This document shows positions 38,872 to 50,256 of a stretch of DNA of 64,000 nt, in pieces. A program made the position numbers and the translations under genes. How positions within the stretch are numbered: position 1 is the first letter of the stretch; each line of letters starts with the position of its first letter. The notes below the pieces were generated by a model, which was given only the letters and a program-made list of their open reading frames with translations, did no database searches and had not been told where the DNA came from. This DNA is from Megamerina dolium (Eukaryota; Arthropoda; Insecta; Diptera; Megamerinidae), in the NCBI GenBank assembly GCA_963854835.1, contig OY978527.1:21886057-21950056 (forward strand), read 5' to 3'.

Positions 38872-39003
38872 TACGAAGAAATTTATTATTTTTTTTCCTT
38901 TCAGTAGACTATTCTATACTTATGCGAAAAATGCCCAAAAAAAAAGGTTCTATACGAAGAAATCTATTATTTTTTTTTCCTTTCAGTGGGCTATTCTATA
39001 CTA
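38872..39003. repeat. Tandem duplication (77-bp period)
   Basis: tacgaagaaatttattattttttttcctttcag..gactattctatact occurs at 38872 and again at 38949 with few changes. Confidence 0.8.
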
Positions 39004-39049
39004 GTTCCATATTTTTTACTCACCATGTCCCTATTAAGACATAAAAACA

Positions 39050-39170
39050 TTGTAAATTTTCTTTTGATGTTTCGTTCATGTTTACACGAGCAAAAACGCT
39101 TCTCGGTGATATGTAAACCCCTTTGTATGTTTTCCTAATGTTTGACATTACGAACGATTCGCACAAAGAG
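39050..39170 (-). repeat. Unclassified dispersed repeat, partial copy 3
   Basis: Inverted match to about 5500-5610 of copy 1: ttacacg..aaaa..gctt, tctcggtgatatgta, cctttgtatgttttc, aatgtttgacattacgaac. Confidence 0.55.
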
Positions 39171-39328
39171 CGTCTCATGTACGTGAAACAAAAGCCCTTC
39201 TCTCTTCACGGTGCGTTCCTCACCGACAAATAAAATGTTTTCATGCAAATGTTTTGTGTCTAAACCAGGACTATCTGACTCATACATCACAACTCTCAAT
39301 TTTTGATCAAAAACAATGACACACTTAC

Positions 39329-39631
39329 CTCATAACCTTCATCAATGTCTGCATCCGTCTGCATCTCCACTTCCTTCTGAATGCTATTATTGTCTTTGAT
39401 ATTGTTTTTAATATTATTGTGTTGTTCTTTCTCATGATGTTCTATGGTTGTAATGCACCTTTTACAATCATTTCGATTGAAAACACGCTTTATTTGCATC
39501 ATAAGTGAGCTAATATTCCTATTGAAACAGCAATAACTTTCAGTTGCTGCACCATTATCACACCATCCGCTAACGACGTTTAAAAAACGTGTACGCTTAC
39601 TAACTGAGCGTAAACTCGCGCACAGCAACAT
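39329..39631 (-). CDS. Fpgs: Folylpolyglutamate synthase, first coding exon
   Basis: 101 codons from an ATG in a good context (AAAAATG) to a canonical donor GAG|GTAAGT (39327-39328). The first 25 residues (MLLCASLRSVSKRTRFLNVV) are hydrophobic and Arg-rich without acidic residues, as in a mitochondrial targeting leader. FPGS has a mitochondrial form, so this fits. The middle is low-complexity Asn/Lys/Glu-rich. The exon ends ..DEGYE, which continues in phase 0 into KAIQTLNAL of the exon at 23727-23906, giving the conserved start of the FPGS domain. The intron between them is 15,422 bp. That this exon belongs to FPGS is inferred from phase and peptide continuity. Confidence 0.75.
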
Positions 39632-40809
39632 TTTTATTGTATAAAAATTGTATCGAATTCAATATCAATTCGTATTGGTTTACATATTTACGAGGTTCAA
39701 TTCCTAATCTAAATAAATTGAAGAGAGCAAAATGAAAATGTAGTGAGTGAGAGAGGGTATAATAATAATAAAACAATGTTGTTTTTTTTATTTCGATGGA
39801 AAAGTATTTGCCCATGTATAATTATAAAGGTAGTGCTGTAAGAGAGAGTTCTCACGAATTAAGAAGAAGAAGTAAACAAAAAAAAACACTACAAACACAC
39901 ACGGAAAGAAGAAGTAAATAAGAAAACAACAAACACGAACAATAATAAGGTAACAGTTTTTGACATTATATGGAACAACCTGTTGTATGATTTTCATTGT
40001 AATAATAGTTGCATTCGCGTACCTGATAATTAGTGATAATTATCACAAAATATCGGGTTTTGCTGTTCCAGCAAAAGGGTGGTTGCTAATTTCTGCTGGA
40101 CAAATTTTTACCAGCAGAAATTTGCCAGCAATAAAACAGCTAAAACAGATAAACAACAGCTGACCACAATTTAAAAAAATAATAAAAATGTTATTTGTAA
40201 ATGAAAAATGGAATATTAGCAAAATAAATATGCAATAGGAAAGTATATACCCTTTTGGTCAAGTTTCTTCATAGATAGTAAAATGTATACGAAATGTTCC
40301 AGGAGAATACCACGACTACCTGTCTTAAATATTAAATTTTTCTATTTCCTTTTAATCCTTCTTCTTCATCAAAAAGTCAACAATCATCAACTGGACGTAA
40401 GACTTCCAAGTTTTTGCTAATTTTGCGTTAGGGTACTATTGGTGATATTTCTCTCTTTGAGAGCAAATAGTTTCTTATACTCCGGAAATTAGCTGATGGA
40501 TAATTATTATTGGAAAAGTACGTGAATGCAATTAATATTTTAATCATTATTCTAAATATCACTTTCAATCGAAATTTATTTGAACACTTAAATTGTTACA
40601 ATTCTAAATATATGTAGTTTTCAAATTTTCGCAAATAAAAATGAAATTCAGAAAATTTTAAATATTATGTTTACAAATGTAAAGACACAGAATTATAAAT
40701 TCCTAAAAAAAAAGTTCAAACTATGAGCCCTGGTATTACTCTGTAATATCATAGTCAAGCATAGTAATCGATTTCAATCGGTCATCAGCATAATATTTTT
40801 GAAATTATA
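39632..40809. other. Upstream region of FPGS, no gene recognised
   Basis: Probably holds the FPGS promoter. A perfect 12-bp inverted repeat (aatttctgctgg / ccagcagaaatt) lies at 40088-40122. No convincing TATA box assigned. Confidence 0.5.
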
Positions 40810-41030
40810 AGGTCATCACATTGACGAATGAACTGGGATTCGTAATAGGCCGTAGGAAGACTTTTGCTGAGAAGGATTTTGTGGTGATACGAAATATAGA
40901 CTCCACTCCGGATGCAAACAAAAAATGTATACCGTTATACCGAGACCCTTGTAGTTCATAAACTCTTGGGTAATGACAGATATGTTGTGCGAGACATTGA
41001 CAACTGGTAGTTGACTCAAATTCCATATTG
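40810..41030 (+). pseudogene. Gypsy-type integrase C-terminus remnant
   Basis: Plus strand: GRRKTFAEKDFVVIRNIDST and NKKCIPLYR, then after a frameshift LGNDRYVVRDIDNW and LTQIPY. This resembles the C-terminal DNA-binding part of a Ty3/Gypsy integrase unrelated to the SAP-Gypsy one. Broken by indels. Confidence 0.6.
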
Positions 41031-41400
41031 TTACGTTTTTATTTTGTAAACGTTTACACATTCCAGTATTGCAAGCAACGCTCTTTGAGGGACACTATAT
41101 TTTCTTTCTGGCTTTGACAGGATATTACAGGATGCTGTCACTGTCATCTATGATCAGGGAGAGCAAACCACCTATTCCATAGCCACTCGCATCTGTGTCC
41201 AACGAAACTTTGACCAGGTACTGGATACGCTAATACTGGTGCTGAACAGAGTCTTTCTTTCAGCTGTTCGAATGCTTTCTGTTGTTCCTCGCCTCACACA
41301 AATGGTTTGTTCTTTCTTGTTAACTCATGCAGGCTGCTGGCGATGTTTGCAAATCCAGGAACAAATCGTCTATAGTAGGTACCTAAGCCTAGGAAGCATC
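41031..41400 (-). pseudogene. SAP-Gypsy scrap: LTR end fused to pol
   Basis: The first 26 bp match the LTR (gttacgtttttatt..gtaaacgttt). From 41057 the match jumps to the RT/RNase H region of copy B (about 50580-50890). The scrap stops at 41400 where a LINE fragment begins. Confidence 0.8.
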
Positions 41401-41998
41401 TTTTGAAGTAGTAAGGGACTATCTTGGAACCAGCATTAACAGCAGTAATGACGTCAGCTTGGAGATCATGCGTAGGATAACTCTTGCTAACAGGTGTTAC
41501 TTTGGGCTGAGTAAGCAATTGAGAAGTCGGGCCCTATCTCGAAGAACGAAAACTACACTCTACAAGTCTCTCATCATGCCTGTCCTAACATATGGCGCTG
41601 AAGCCTGGACAATTTCCACCTCGGATGAGCGAATGCTTTGGACCTATTTACGTTGGTGGCGAGTACCGAATAAGGTACAACCATGAGCTGTACGAGCTGT
41701 ATGCCGATATTGACATACCAAAGCGCATCAAAATCCAGCGGCTGCGCTGGCTAGGTCATGTCGAGCGAATGGAAGAACACGCTCCAGCTAAGAAGGTGTT
41801 ATATTCGGAACCCGCTGGAGGACGACGCAGAAGAGGAAGACCTAACCTCCGGTGGAAGGACCAAGCACTGGAAAACCTGACGTCGCTAGGAATTTCTAAC
41901 TGGCGCCAGCTAGCAAAGAACTGAGATGGCTGGCGAAGCATGTTATTTTCGGCCTAAATCGATATTCGGTTGTTATGGCCACATAAGTAAGTAAGTAC
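41401..41998 (+). mobile_element. LINE (RTE/L2-like) 3' fragment
   Basis: Matches the 3' part of the LINE at 31076-33317: LEIMRRITLANRCYFGLS, KSLIMPVLTYGAEAW, LRWLGHVERMEEHAP. It ends ..ggccacataagtaagtaagta. It retains a segment (KSLIMPVLTYGAEAW) deleted in the 31-kb copy. One in-frame break near 41650. Confidence 0.88.
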
Positions 41999-42023
41999 AT
42001 ATATTTATAAATATATACATATA

Positions 42024-43674
42024 CAGTGGCTCACAGCTTATTTCGTACAGTGTATATATTTTTATGTAAATGGCTGTAACATCGAAACTAAAAAACTTAT
42101 CGATAAGTTTTGAATGTAGATGTCTGTGTATGTGTTTAGTAAACCTAATAAGAAAACGGGGAACCCCAAAAATTGTTCTTTTTGTCATGCAAGAGAGAAA
42201 AACTATTGATCAGCTGATTTTCAGCTCACATCTTATTTCGTACACAAACTTCAATGTAAGTAAGTTTCATTCTGCCGCGCAGTTACAAAGTTTTTTTGAA
42301 TTGTATGAGTTTTTGGACCTTTTTAACTATTATAACAATTTTTATTATTCTTATTTTAAATAGTTAAAGTGCTGTAAATTAAACATTTAGCGTTATGGGT
42401 CGTCGTACAACGATGGAACAGCGTAAACTGGTAATTAACCATTTTAGGAAAGGTCAGAGTGTGCGAAAAATTGCTGAAATGACAAATTTAAGTGCCTCAA
42501 CTGTCCAATACATCATTCAACGCTTCATTCGCGAAAATCGGTTGGAGAACAAGGGCAGAGAAGCACCTAATAAGATTTTCAACGCATCAGACGAGCGTTA
42601 TATTGTACGAAAAATTAAGAAAAATCCAAAGTTATCCACTCCGAAGTTGGCTGCAGAGGTTCAGCGTGAAATAGGAAAATCATCCAGTGCTGAAACTGTC
42701 CGACGTGTGCTGCGCAATCATGACTTGAACGGTCGAGTAGCCCGAAAGAAACCATTCATTTCAAAAATGAATATACAACGCCGACTTGACTACGCCAAAG
42801 AGCATATTATTAAGACTCCTGCGTTCTGGAATACCGTTATTTTCGCGGATGAGTCTAAGTTTAATATTTTTGGCTCGGACGGAATGTCATATGTTTGGCG
42901 TAAAGCGAATACCGAGCTAAACAAGGAGAACCTTAAGCCCACAGTGAAGCATGGTGGCGGTAGCGTGATGGTTTGGGCCTGTATGTCAGCAGCCGGAGTA
43001 GGTGAATTGGTTTTTATTGAGGGAACAATGGACAAAATGAAGTACCTCGAGATTCTGAAAAACAATTTACTTCAAAGTGCAGACAAACTGGGTTTGCGGG
43101 AAGAATTTCGGTACTACCAAGATAATGACCCAAAACATAAATCTGGGATTTGCAATCTTGGCTTATTTGGAACTGCCCACACTTGATGTCTCCACCACCA
43201 CAGTCATCTGACATGAATGTGATTGAAAATCTTTGGTCTATTTTGGACAATAAAATAAGAACACACAAGATTTCTAATAAGCAAGACCTAAAGAAGGTAC
43301 TAATGGAGGAATGGAAAAAAATCACACCAGACATCACTCAAAAATTGGTGGATTCAATGCCAAATAGACTCCAGGCTGTCATTAACGCTAAGGGATGTCA
43401 TACTAAATATTAAAATCAACTTACTTTGTTTTTAGTTTGAACTTAAAGAGACTGTACGAAATAAGCTGTGACATGAATTTTCCTATTTTTTTCTTATTTT
43501 ATTTTTTTATAGTGTCAAACACTAAAATTTTGAAAAAGTAAATTTTGGAAAATAAAAAACAAACCTTCCTTTCAAAAATGGCATTTATATTTTGTTCAAA
43601 TTTTTGCTATATTAGGAATTACGACTGCAGCAATTTTTAAACTGTCACTGTACGAAATAAGCTGGGAGCCACTG
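42024..43674 (+). mobile_element. Tc1-like transposon with IR/DR ends
   Basis: 1651 bp, flanked by TA (42022-42023, 43675-43676). The outer 29-bp ends (CAGTGGCTCACAGCTTATTT... and complement) have a second, inner copy of the repeat on each side (42222-42244 and 43453-43473). Each end is therefore an inverted repeat of about 221 bp containing two direct repeats, the IR/DR arrangement of Sleeping Beauty-like and some fly Tc1 elements. Confidence 0.9.
42395..43413 (+). pseudogene. Tc1-like DD34E transposase with one frameshift
   Basis: ATG at 42395 (MGRRTTMEQRKLVINH). The N-terminal half has two helix-turn-helix motifs (KGQSVRKIAEMTNLSASTVQ; KLSTPKLAAEVQREIGKSS) and a basic GR-type linker (LNGRVARKKPF). 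The catalytic core has ADESKFNIFG (first Asp), YYQDNDPKHKS (second Asp) and, after a frameshift near 43145-43155, DMNVIENLW (Glu), fitting DD34E. Glycine-rich KHGGGSVMVWACMSAAG lies between. Apart from the frameshift the gene is open to the stop at 43413. Confidence 0.9.
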
Positions 43675-44856
<1,182 letters not shown>

Positions 44857-46152
44857 ATGGCGATTAAAATTGAAAGTGAACTTAGCGGGTATGTTGATTA
44901 TTAATAAATTTTTACTAATAACTATAAAATTAATTATAATAATGTCTTTTTCTAGCGGACGTCTTGGAAAATGTGAAGTGTGTGCTGCAACGGATGCACG
45001 TTACTCATGTCCCAAATGTGAAGTGAAGACCTGCAGTCTGCGATGTGTCGTCATACACAAGAAGGAGCTCTCTTGTGATGGACAACGTGATCGTACCAAA
45101 TACATACCGTTACGTAAAATGACCAAAATGGACTTCATGAACGATTATTATTTTCTCGAAGAGTGCACTCGTTTTACACAGGATCGTAAAACCAATCGCA
45201 TTAAACAATGTACTCGTTATAATAAGGTATTGCCCCGTCATTTATTTCGGCTACGTAAAGCATGTATTGAACGCGAAATAACATTGCGTTTCCTATTGCA
45301 AAATTTCACACGCCACAAAGAGAATACGACATATTTGAATTGGAATGATAATAAATTGTACTGGCGTGTTGAGTGGATATTTGCGAATGCATGTAATATG
45401 CGCTATGTAGATGAACGCTGTCCGGAAGATTTGCCATTATATCAGTTACTCGATAAATATGTGAACCCAAATAGTGTCGAAGAGGTGTTGCAGAAGAAGG
45501 CTCTGGAATATTATCAAAGTTTCGGAGTTTTTCAGTTGAAGGTTTGTTATTAGGCATCTCATTTGCATAATCATAACGGAATGTTCATCTGCAGGTTTTA
45601 CTCAAAGCTGAGGGCATTAAACGTAGTCGCACACGTTTCTATGCATTGGATGTGGCCAAAACACTGCGTGAAAATTTAGTCAACAAGACTGTTGTTGAAT
45701 TTCCTTGTGTTTATGTAAGTTACGAATCACAACCAGTTGGTTTCGATATTATTGATAGTGGTATGTACAAACATGCGAAAAGAGCAACATGTAACGATTG
45801 CACTTGATTGATGATAATTGTTTAACCAACAGATAACGATGTTGTATCAGAATCGAAACGGTATGAAACTGTTTTAGAGGAGGAACGTGTAAAGCAAATA
45901 GCAGCTAAACGAAAAAAGCTCAATCCTGATAAGGATGATGATGATACTTGTGATATTGATGCCAAGAATAAAAAATTGAAAACTAAAGCAGAAAAAGGTA
46001 AACGTAGAGCAGAACGTCGTCGTGAACTTGAGGAAATCGAAAAGGCACCTAGCAATTATTTATTTACTGATGAACGTTTATGGGATACACTGTCGTCTTC
46101 AGAAAATGATGACGGCAATGATACAACAGAGGAAAAAGGTGCAAGTACCTAG
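44857..46152 (+). CDS. Znhit6: Box C/D snoRNA protein 1-like (zf-HIT) protein
   Basis: Four exons: 44857-44888, 44956-45541, 45595-45760, 45833-46152, with GT-AG introns of 67, 53 and 72 bp; together 1104 nt, 367 residues. The N-terminus holds a complete zf-HIT zinc finger: C17, C20, C29, C32, C37, C41, H45, C51. The middle (YIPLRKMTKMDFMNDYYFLE, WRVEWIFANA) matches the Bcd1/ZNHIT6 family, which helps assemble box C/D snoRNPs in the nucleus. The C-terminal third is charged (KRRAERRRELEE) and ends with an acidic Ser-rich tail. All exons are open and junctions keep frame, so the gene looks functional. Family assignment rests on the zinc finger plus the downstream domain; other zf-HIT proteins (ZNHIT1-3) are shorter or lack the latter. 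Confidence 0.88.
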
Positions 46153-46175
46153 TTGTTAAACGACATCAAAAGTGA

Positions 46176-46262
46176 AATAAAAACTGAATGACATTGTATA
46201 CAAATATTATAATATATCATTTATTATATCTAACAAAGAAACACAAAAAATGTACAAATAAA
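46176..46262 (+). terminator. Poly(A) signals of the zf-HIT gene
   Basis: AATAAA at 46176-46181 and at 46257-46262, 24 and 105 bp after the stop codon. Confidence 0.6.
46220..46225 (-). terminator. Candidate poly(A) signal of Sec22
   Basis: AATAAA on the minus strand about 200 bp after the Sec22 stop. If used, its 3' UTR overlaps that of the convergent zf-HIT gene. Confidence 0.4.
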
Positions 46263-46424
46263 GTGATAGAATTTACAAATTTGTTTAAACCCATTTCATT
46301 ATTATTTTATCACTGACACAATCGGAAAAGTAATTAATAGTAATATATGCGTATCTATATTATAGGGATTTGTCATTTTTATCTGTGGATGAATGATCGA
46401 AATAAATTCAACAATGAGTATGTA

Positions 46425-47274
46425 TTACAAAACCCAAAAGTATAATATAAACACTATAATAACAATACCAGCAGCAGCCGCCTTAACATACATTGACTTG
46501 CGATTTAAAAATGTAGCATCTTTTTTATATTTCTGTGACATCATTGATAGGTTTTGAGTTTTTGTATCCAATTCTACGGGAAAATTGAGTTCCAACACTG
46601 TATATATAATCATTATCATCATCATCTATAATTACCTGATAAAACAGTACCCCTTTGCAAAACATCATCAATATTTTGTACCATAATCCGTTGAACATCC
46701 TGCAATTGCGTATTAATGGTATTTATATTTCTTCGACGATCTGTCAACTGCTTTTTCGCCTTTTGTACGTAAACATCAAATTCAATAAATGCATAAGGTC
46801 GTGTCACTGAATTCACACGTCTACCATAATTGGCATGAAATTCTTGCGCTAAATCTTCTAGGTAATTGAAGGCTAAACGTTTTGAATACATTTTATCACA
46901 CATAACCAAATAGCAAACTTCATTTTCGATTAAATAGCTAAAAAGGTTATTAATATACATATTTAGTAGATATATTGGCAAGTAGTAAAACGTACCCGTT
47001 TGGCATACTTACTGAAATAGATAAGGACCAGTTTCAATACTGCAACGTGTAGGTGAATGTGAGCCTAGTTTTCGAAAGAGCATTTTAGCTTGATTTTGAT
47101 ATTCCAATATACTGCGTCCGGACTTCCGTCAATTGTTAATTGTAAAATTTATTAAATCCGCATCATCTTCTATTGAATGGAATTATTTTTATTATTTACC
47201 TGTTCGTCATCTTGCATGGTCCATACCAATGGTAGGCCATCAATCACACGAGCAATCATCGTCAGCAATGCCAT
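46425..47274 (-). CDS. Sec22: Vesicle-trafficking protein Sec22 (R-SNARE)
   Basis: Four minus-strand exons: 47200-47274, 47013-47122, 46636-46937, 46425-46573, with GT-AG introns; 636 nt, 211 residues, close to the 215 of mammalian SEC22B. The N-terminal longin domain starts [16 protein letters not shown] and includes [15 protein letters not shown] and SRPY-like [10 protein letters not shown]. The SNARE motif follows ([24 protein letters not shown] with Arg157 at the expected zero layer, [13 protein letters not shown]). A single C-terminal membrane anchor (about 193-211) ends the protein. Sec22 acts in ER-Golgi transport fusion. All junctions keep frame and no defect is seen. Confidence 0.93.
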
Positions 47275-47662
47275 TTTTTTAGTTTTTCCTGACTTCTACA
47301 ATCCCCTAGTATTTTCACCTGTTCTAATTGTCAAGTGTATTCAATCAGCTGATCGTTGCTCCTTTTAAACTTATTTATATATGTTCTCTTTAATTTTTGG
47401 CATGAAAACTGCTGCGAAAGTATTCGTTCGTTTCAGTTATTTTGCAATCGGAAAACATATGCATTGCATGAAACCAATGGGCACACGTCAGCTAGAATTG
47501 TCAAAATGACAATATGAGAAATAGTAGTAAGCCATGAAATGACATTTATTGAAACATAGCATGTATACAATAGATATATTTTAAAGCATTTAATGTTATA
47601 AATGTTAATTAATGTTATAAAAAATATGAAAACTTTGAACTAATTGTTCGAAAAATAAGATC
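47275..47662. other. Upstream region of Sec22
   Basis: No gene recognised. Expected to hold the Sec22 promoter before the Harbinger nest begins. Confidence 0.45.
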
Positions 47663-47949
47663 AGTAGCTCTATTCACTAATTGTTTAACGACAATTATCA
47701 TTATGGGCGCTTAACGACAATTATAGTTAAGGGCTATCGAGTATACGGTATTTAACTAAATTTGTTGATAAATGAAATCAGTAGTTAACCCCAAATATAA
47801 CTAAGGCTAACAATGAATAGTAGGTGGTAGTTAGAGCTTTGCGATAATTATTGTTACAATTTTCATGTTTTTATTTTTTTGATAAATAATAAAAAATTGA
47901 TTACGAATATATTGTTACACTTTTCCTGCTTTCAGTTTTTTGATAAATG

Positions 47950-48170
47950 ATCGAAAAAGCTTTTGAATATATTGTCAGCGAGATTATTCAAAATTTTCAA
48001 CAGAGGTCGGAAAGACTAAATCGTAAGCTTTTGCCGGCAAATAAAGATGCTTATGATTTAGGTGACCTCGAATTCATGAAGCTTTTCCGAATATCAAAGG
48101 ATGCATACTTATTGAAGAGTTAGAGTCTGAAATGCATTCAACGAGAATTTTTGCATATCATCTTCCGTCC
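47950..48170 (+). pseudogene. Harbinger transposase N-terminal remnant
   Basis: MIEKAFEYIVSEIIQNFQQR and LEFMKLFRISKDAYLLKS in one frame, then a stop; the next frame continues LESEMHSTRIFAYHLPSDDF. This resembles the helical N-terminus of Harbinger transposases. The catalytic part is absent. Confidence 0.5.
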
Positions 48171-48542
48171 GACGATTTTAAATATTTATTTGAACTACCT
48201 TTGAGCGTCTACTTCACCTGCTTCTCTTAATTTCTTTCGAGTACCATAACTCTAGACATCGATTAAAGTAGTCTCATGTAACTCTTTTGTTTTCATCTGT
48301 TTTGTTCGTTCAGAACTTTCTTCAAAAGAGTTTTGTGGACGACCAGGGGGTCAATTCTCGTTCTGTGAATGAAAAGTTTTTTCACGTTTTCATGGCACTT
48401 TCGATTCTCGTTCAGCGAAAAAATGAAAAGAGACGTCAAAATGTTTTCATATGAAAAAAAGTGGAACGAAACGAAACTTTTCACAACCCTGGCGTTTCTC
48501 GTTCTGTGAAACAGTGTAATCAACTGTCAAAAATGTTCATAT

Positions 48543-48979
48543 TGTTACGTTTTTATTCTGTGAACGTTTAATTCTATTTGAATTACCTTGTTCGATCACT
48601 GGATTCTGTTAATAATAACTGCAACACTTATTTTATACAACTATATACAGCAACAATTTATTTAATAATCTCTATTTACAATCAACTCTGCTTACACTCA
48701 ACTATTTACTATAACACTTAAATGTACTTGCAACTTTTGCCTCTGTATCAATGATTTCGCAATCACGTTCGGAATTAGATTGATTTTTCTTCTCAACACT
48801 GGCTCTATTTATACTCTGTTGGCAACACCCCAGAATCTTCCTTTATCGAGATTCTTCTCTTCCTTTCTCGTTGGCTTGTTCTGGTTATCGCTTATTTCTT
48901 TTTGTTGACATTCGTTTCGATGCTGCCAATAGTGTCAGTCACAATAGTGATGAGTAATCAACTATCGATACTCGTTACA
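48543..48979 (-). repeat. 3' LTR of SAP-Gypsy copy B
   Basis: 437 bp, minus TGTAACGAG...CGTAACA. Near-identical to the LTR at 53912-54349. The polypurine tract AAGAGGAGGGCAG (minus) is at 48980-48992. Confidence 0.95.
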
Positions 48980-49017
48980 CTGCCCTCCTCTTAACCTTGT
49001 TCGTCCCGAACAAGTTT

Positions 49018-50202
49018 TTATACTTCCCCTCGATATGGCGCAAGTCGCTCCAAGTGCACTACTTTAAACTTTGCTCTTTTATTCCAGGCACGTTGAATAC
49101 GATACACTACGTCATTTATCTTTGCTATAATCTCATATGGTCCTTCCCAATGAGTCTGTAGTTTAGGGGACAGGCCTTTCTTTCGTTGTGGATTATGAAG
49201 CATTACAAGCTCTCCTTCATAGAATCCTTTTGAATTTGCTTTCAAGTCATACCTGGCCTTCATCTTATCGCTTATCATCTGCGACCGCTTTCTGATGAAC
49301 TGATGTACTTCATCCAACTGTTCCCGCTTTTCGCTAGTATAATTGCCTTCGGTTGATCTCGTTGGTGTTACAACTCCAAATTTTAAATCAGCTGGCAGTC
49401 TTAACTCGTTTCCAAAAATTGCCATTGCCGGTGTAGTAGCCGTCGTATCATGTTGTGCGCATCGATATGCCATGAGGAACATTGGTATATGTACATCCCA
49501 GTCTCTTTGGTATTTATCTACGACTTTTCTCAAATATTCCTCCAAGGTACGGTTAAATCGTTCTACCATGCCATCAGATTGTGGATGCAAAGGTGTTGTA
49601 CGAGTTTTGTATATACCCAGCATACGGCATATCTCTTGGAATACAACTGATTCGAAATTTCGACCTTGGTCTGAGTGTAATTCCATCGGTACACCAAAAC
49701 GAGTAATCCATTGGTTGACGAATACATCCGCAACTGTACTAGCTTCTTGATTTGGAATGGGGTATACTTCAGGCCATTTACTGAAGTAATCTATAACCAC
49801 CAGAACATACTTGTTTCCTGCGTTGCTTATTGGAAATGGCCCAGCTATGTCCATAGCAATTCGCTCAAATGGAGCACCCACGGTGTATTGGTGCATCTTA
49901 CCACGACGTTTCTTAGTGGGACCTTTGGCCATTGTACATTGCTTACACTTCCGAATCCAATCAACGACATGGTCATGACATCCAACCCAATAAAATCGTT
50001 TCTTTATTTTCTCGACGGTTTTGGTGATTCCCAAATGCCCTCCACTGGAGGCATTGTGATACTCAGCTATCACTTCATTTATTCTTGTCTTGGGTACCAC
50101 TAGCAGATCATAAGTGATGTTTCCATCCTCACTTTCCCATGTTCGGAATAAACATCCGTCTCGTAAGTGCAGGCTTTGCCACTGCGCCCATTGGACTCTC
50201 AT
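49018..50202 (-). CDS. SAP-Gypsy integrase (copy B)
   Basis: 394 open codons, the C-terminal part of pol. It has an H2C2 zinc finger (HNASSGGHLGI..., CKQC), the integrase core with D in MDIAGPFPIS, D in LHSDQGRNFES and E in HPQSDGMVERFNRT, and a C-terminal GPY/F module (HWEGPYEIIAKINDVVYRIQ). It would insert the element's cDNA. The upstream join to RNase H is broken by indels near 50290 and 50200. All catalytic residues are present. Confidence 0.92.
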   Translation of the reverse strand: MRVQWAQWQSLHLRDGCLFRTWESEDGNITYDLLVVPKTRINEVIAEYHNASSGGHLGITKTVEKIKKRFYWVGCHDHVVDWIRKCKQCTMAKGPTKKRRGKMHQYTVGAPFERIAMDIAGPFPISNAGNKYVLVVIDYFSKWPEVYPIPNQEASTVADVFVNQWITRFGVPMELHSDQGRNFESVVFQEICRMLGIYKTRTTPLHPQSDGMVERFNRTLEEYLRKVVDKYQRDWDVHIPMFLMAYRCAQHDTTATTPAMAIFGNELRLPADLKFGVVTPTRSTEGNYTSEKREQLDEVHQFIRKRSQMISDKMKARYDLKANSKGFYEGELVMLHNPQRKKGLSPKLQTHWEGPYEIIAKINDVVYRIQRAWNKRAKFKVVHLERLAPYRGEV

Positions 50203-50256
50203 TAGCCATTTCTTGCCAATCTGGACGTATGCCCTGCTCCTTGTATTCCATAATCT

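Noticed and set aside
39600..39815. Minus frame with LGIEPRKYVNQYE upstream of the FPGS start
   Set aside because: SINE-like reading with no A box found; different frame from FPGS and no gene evidence.
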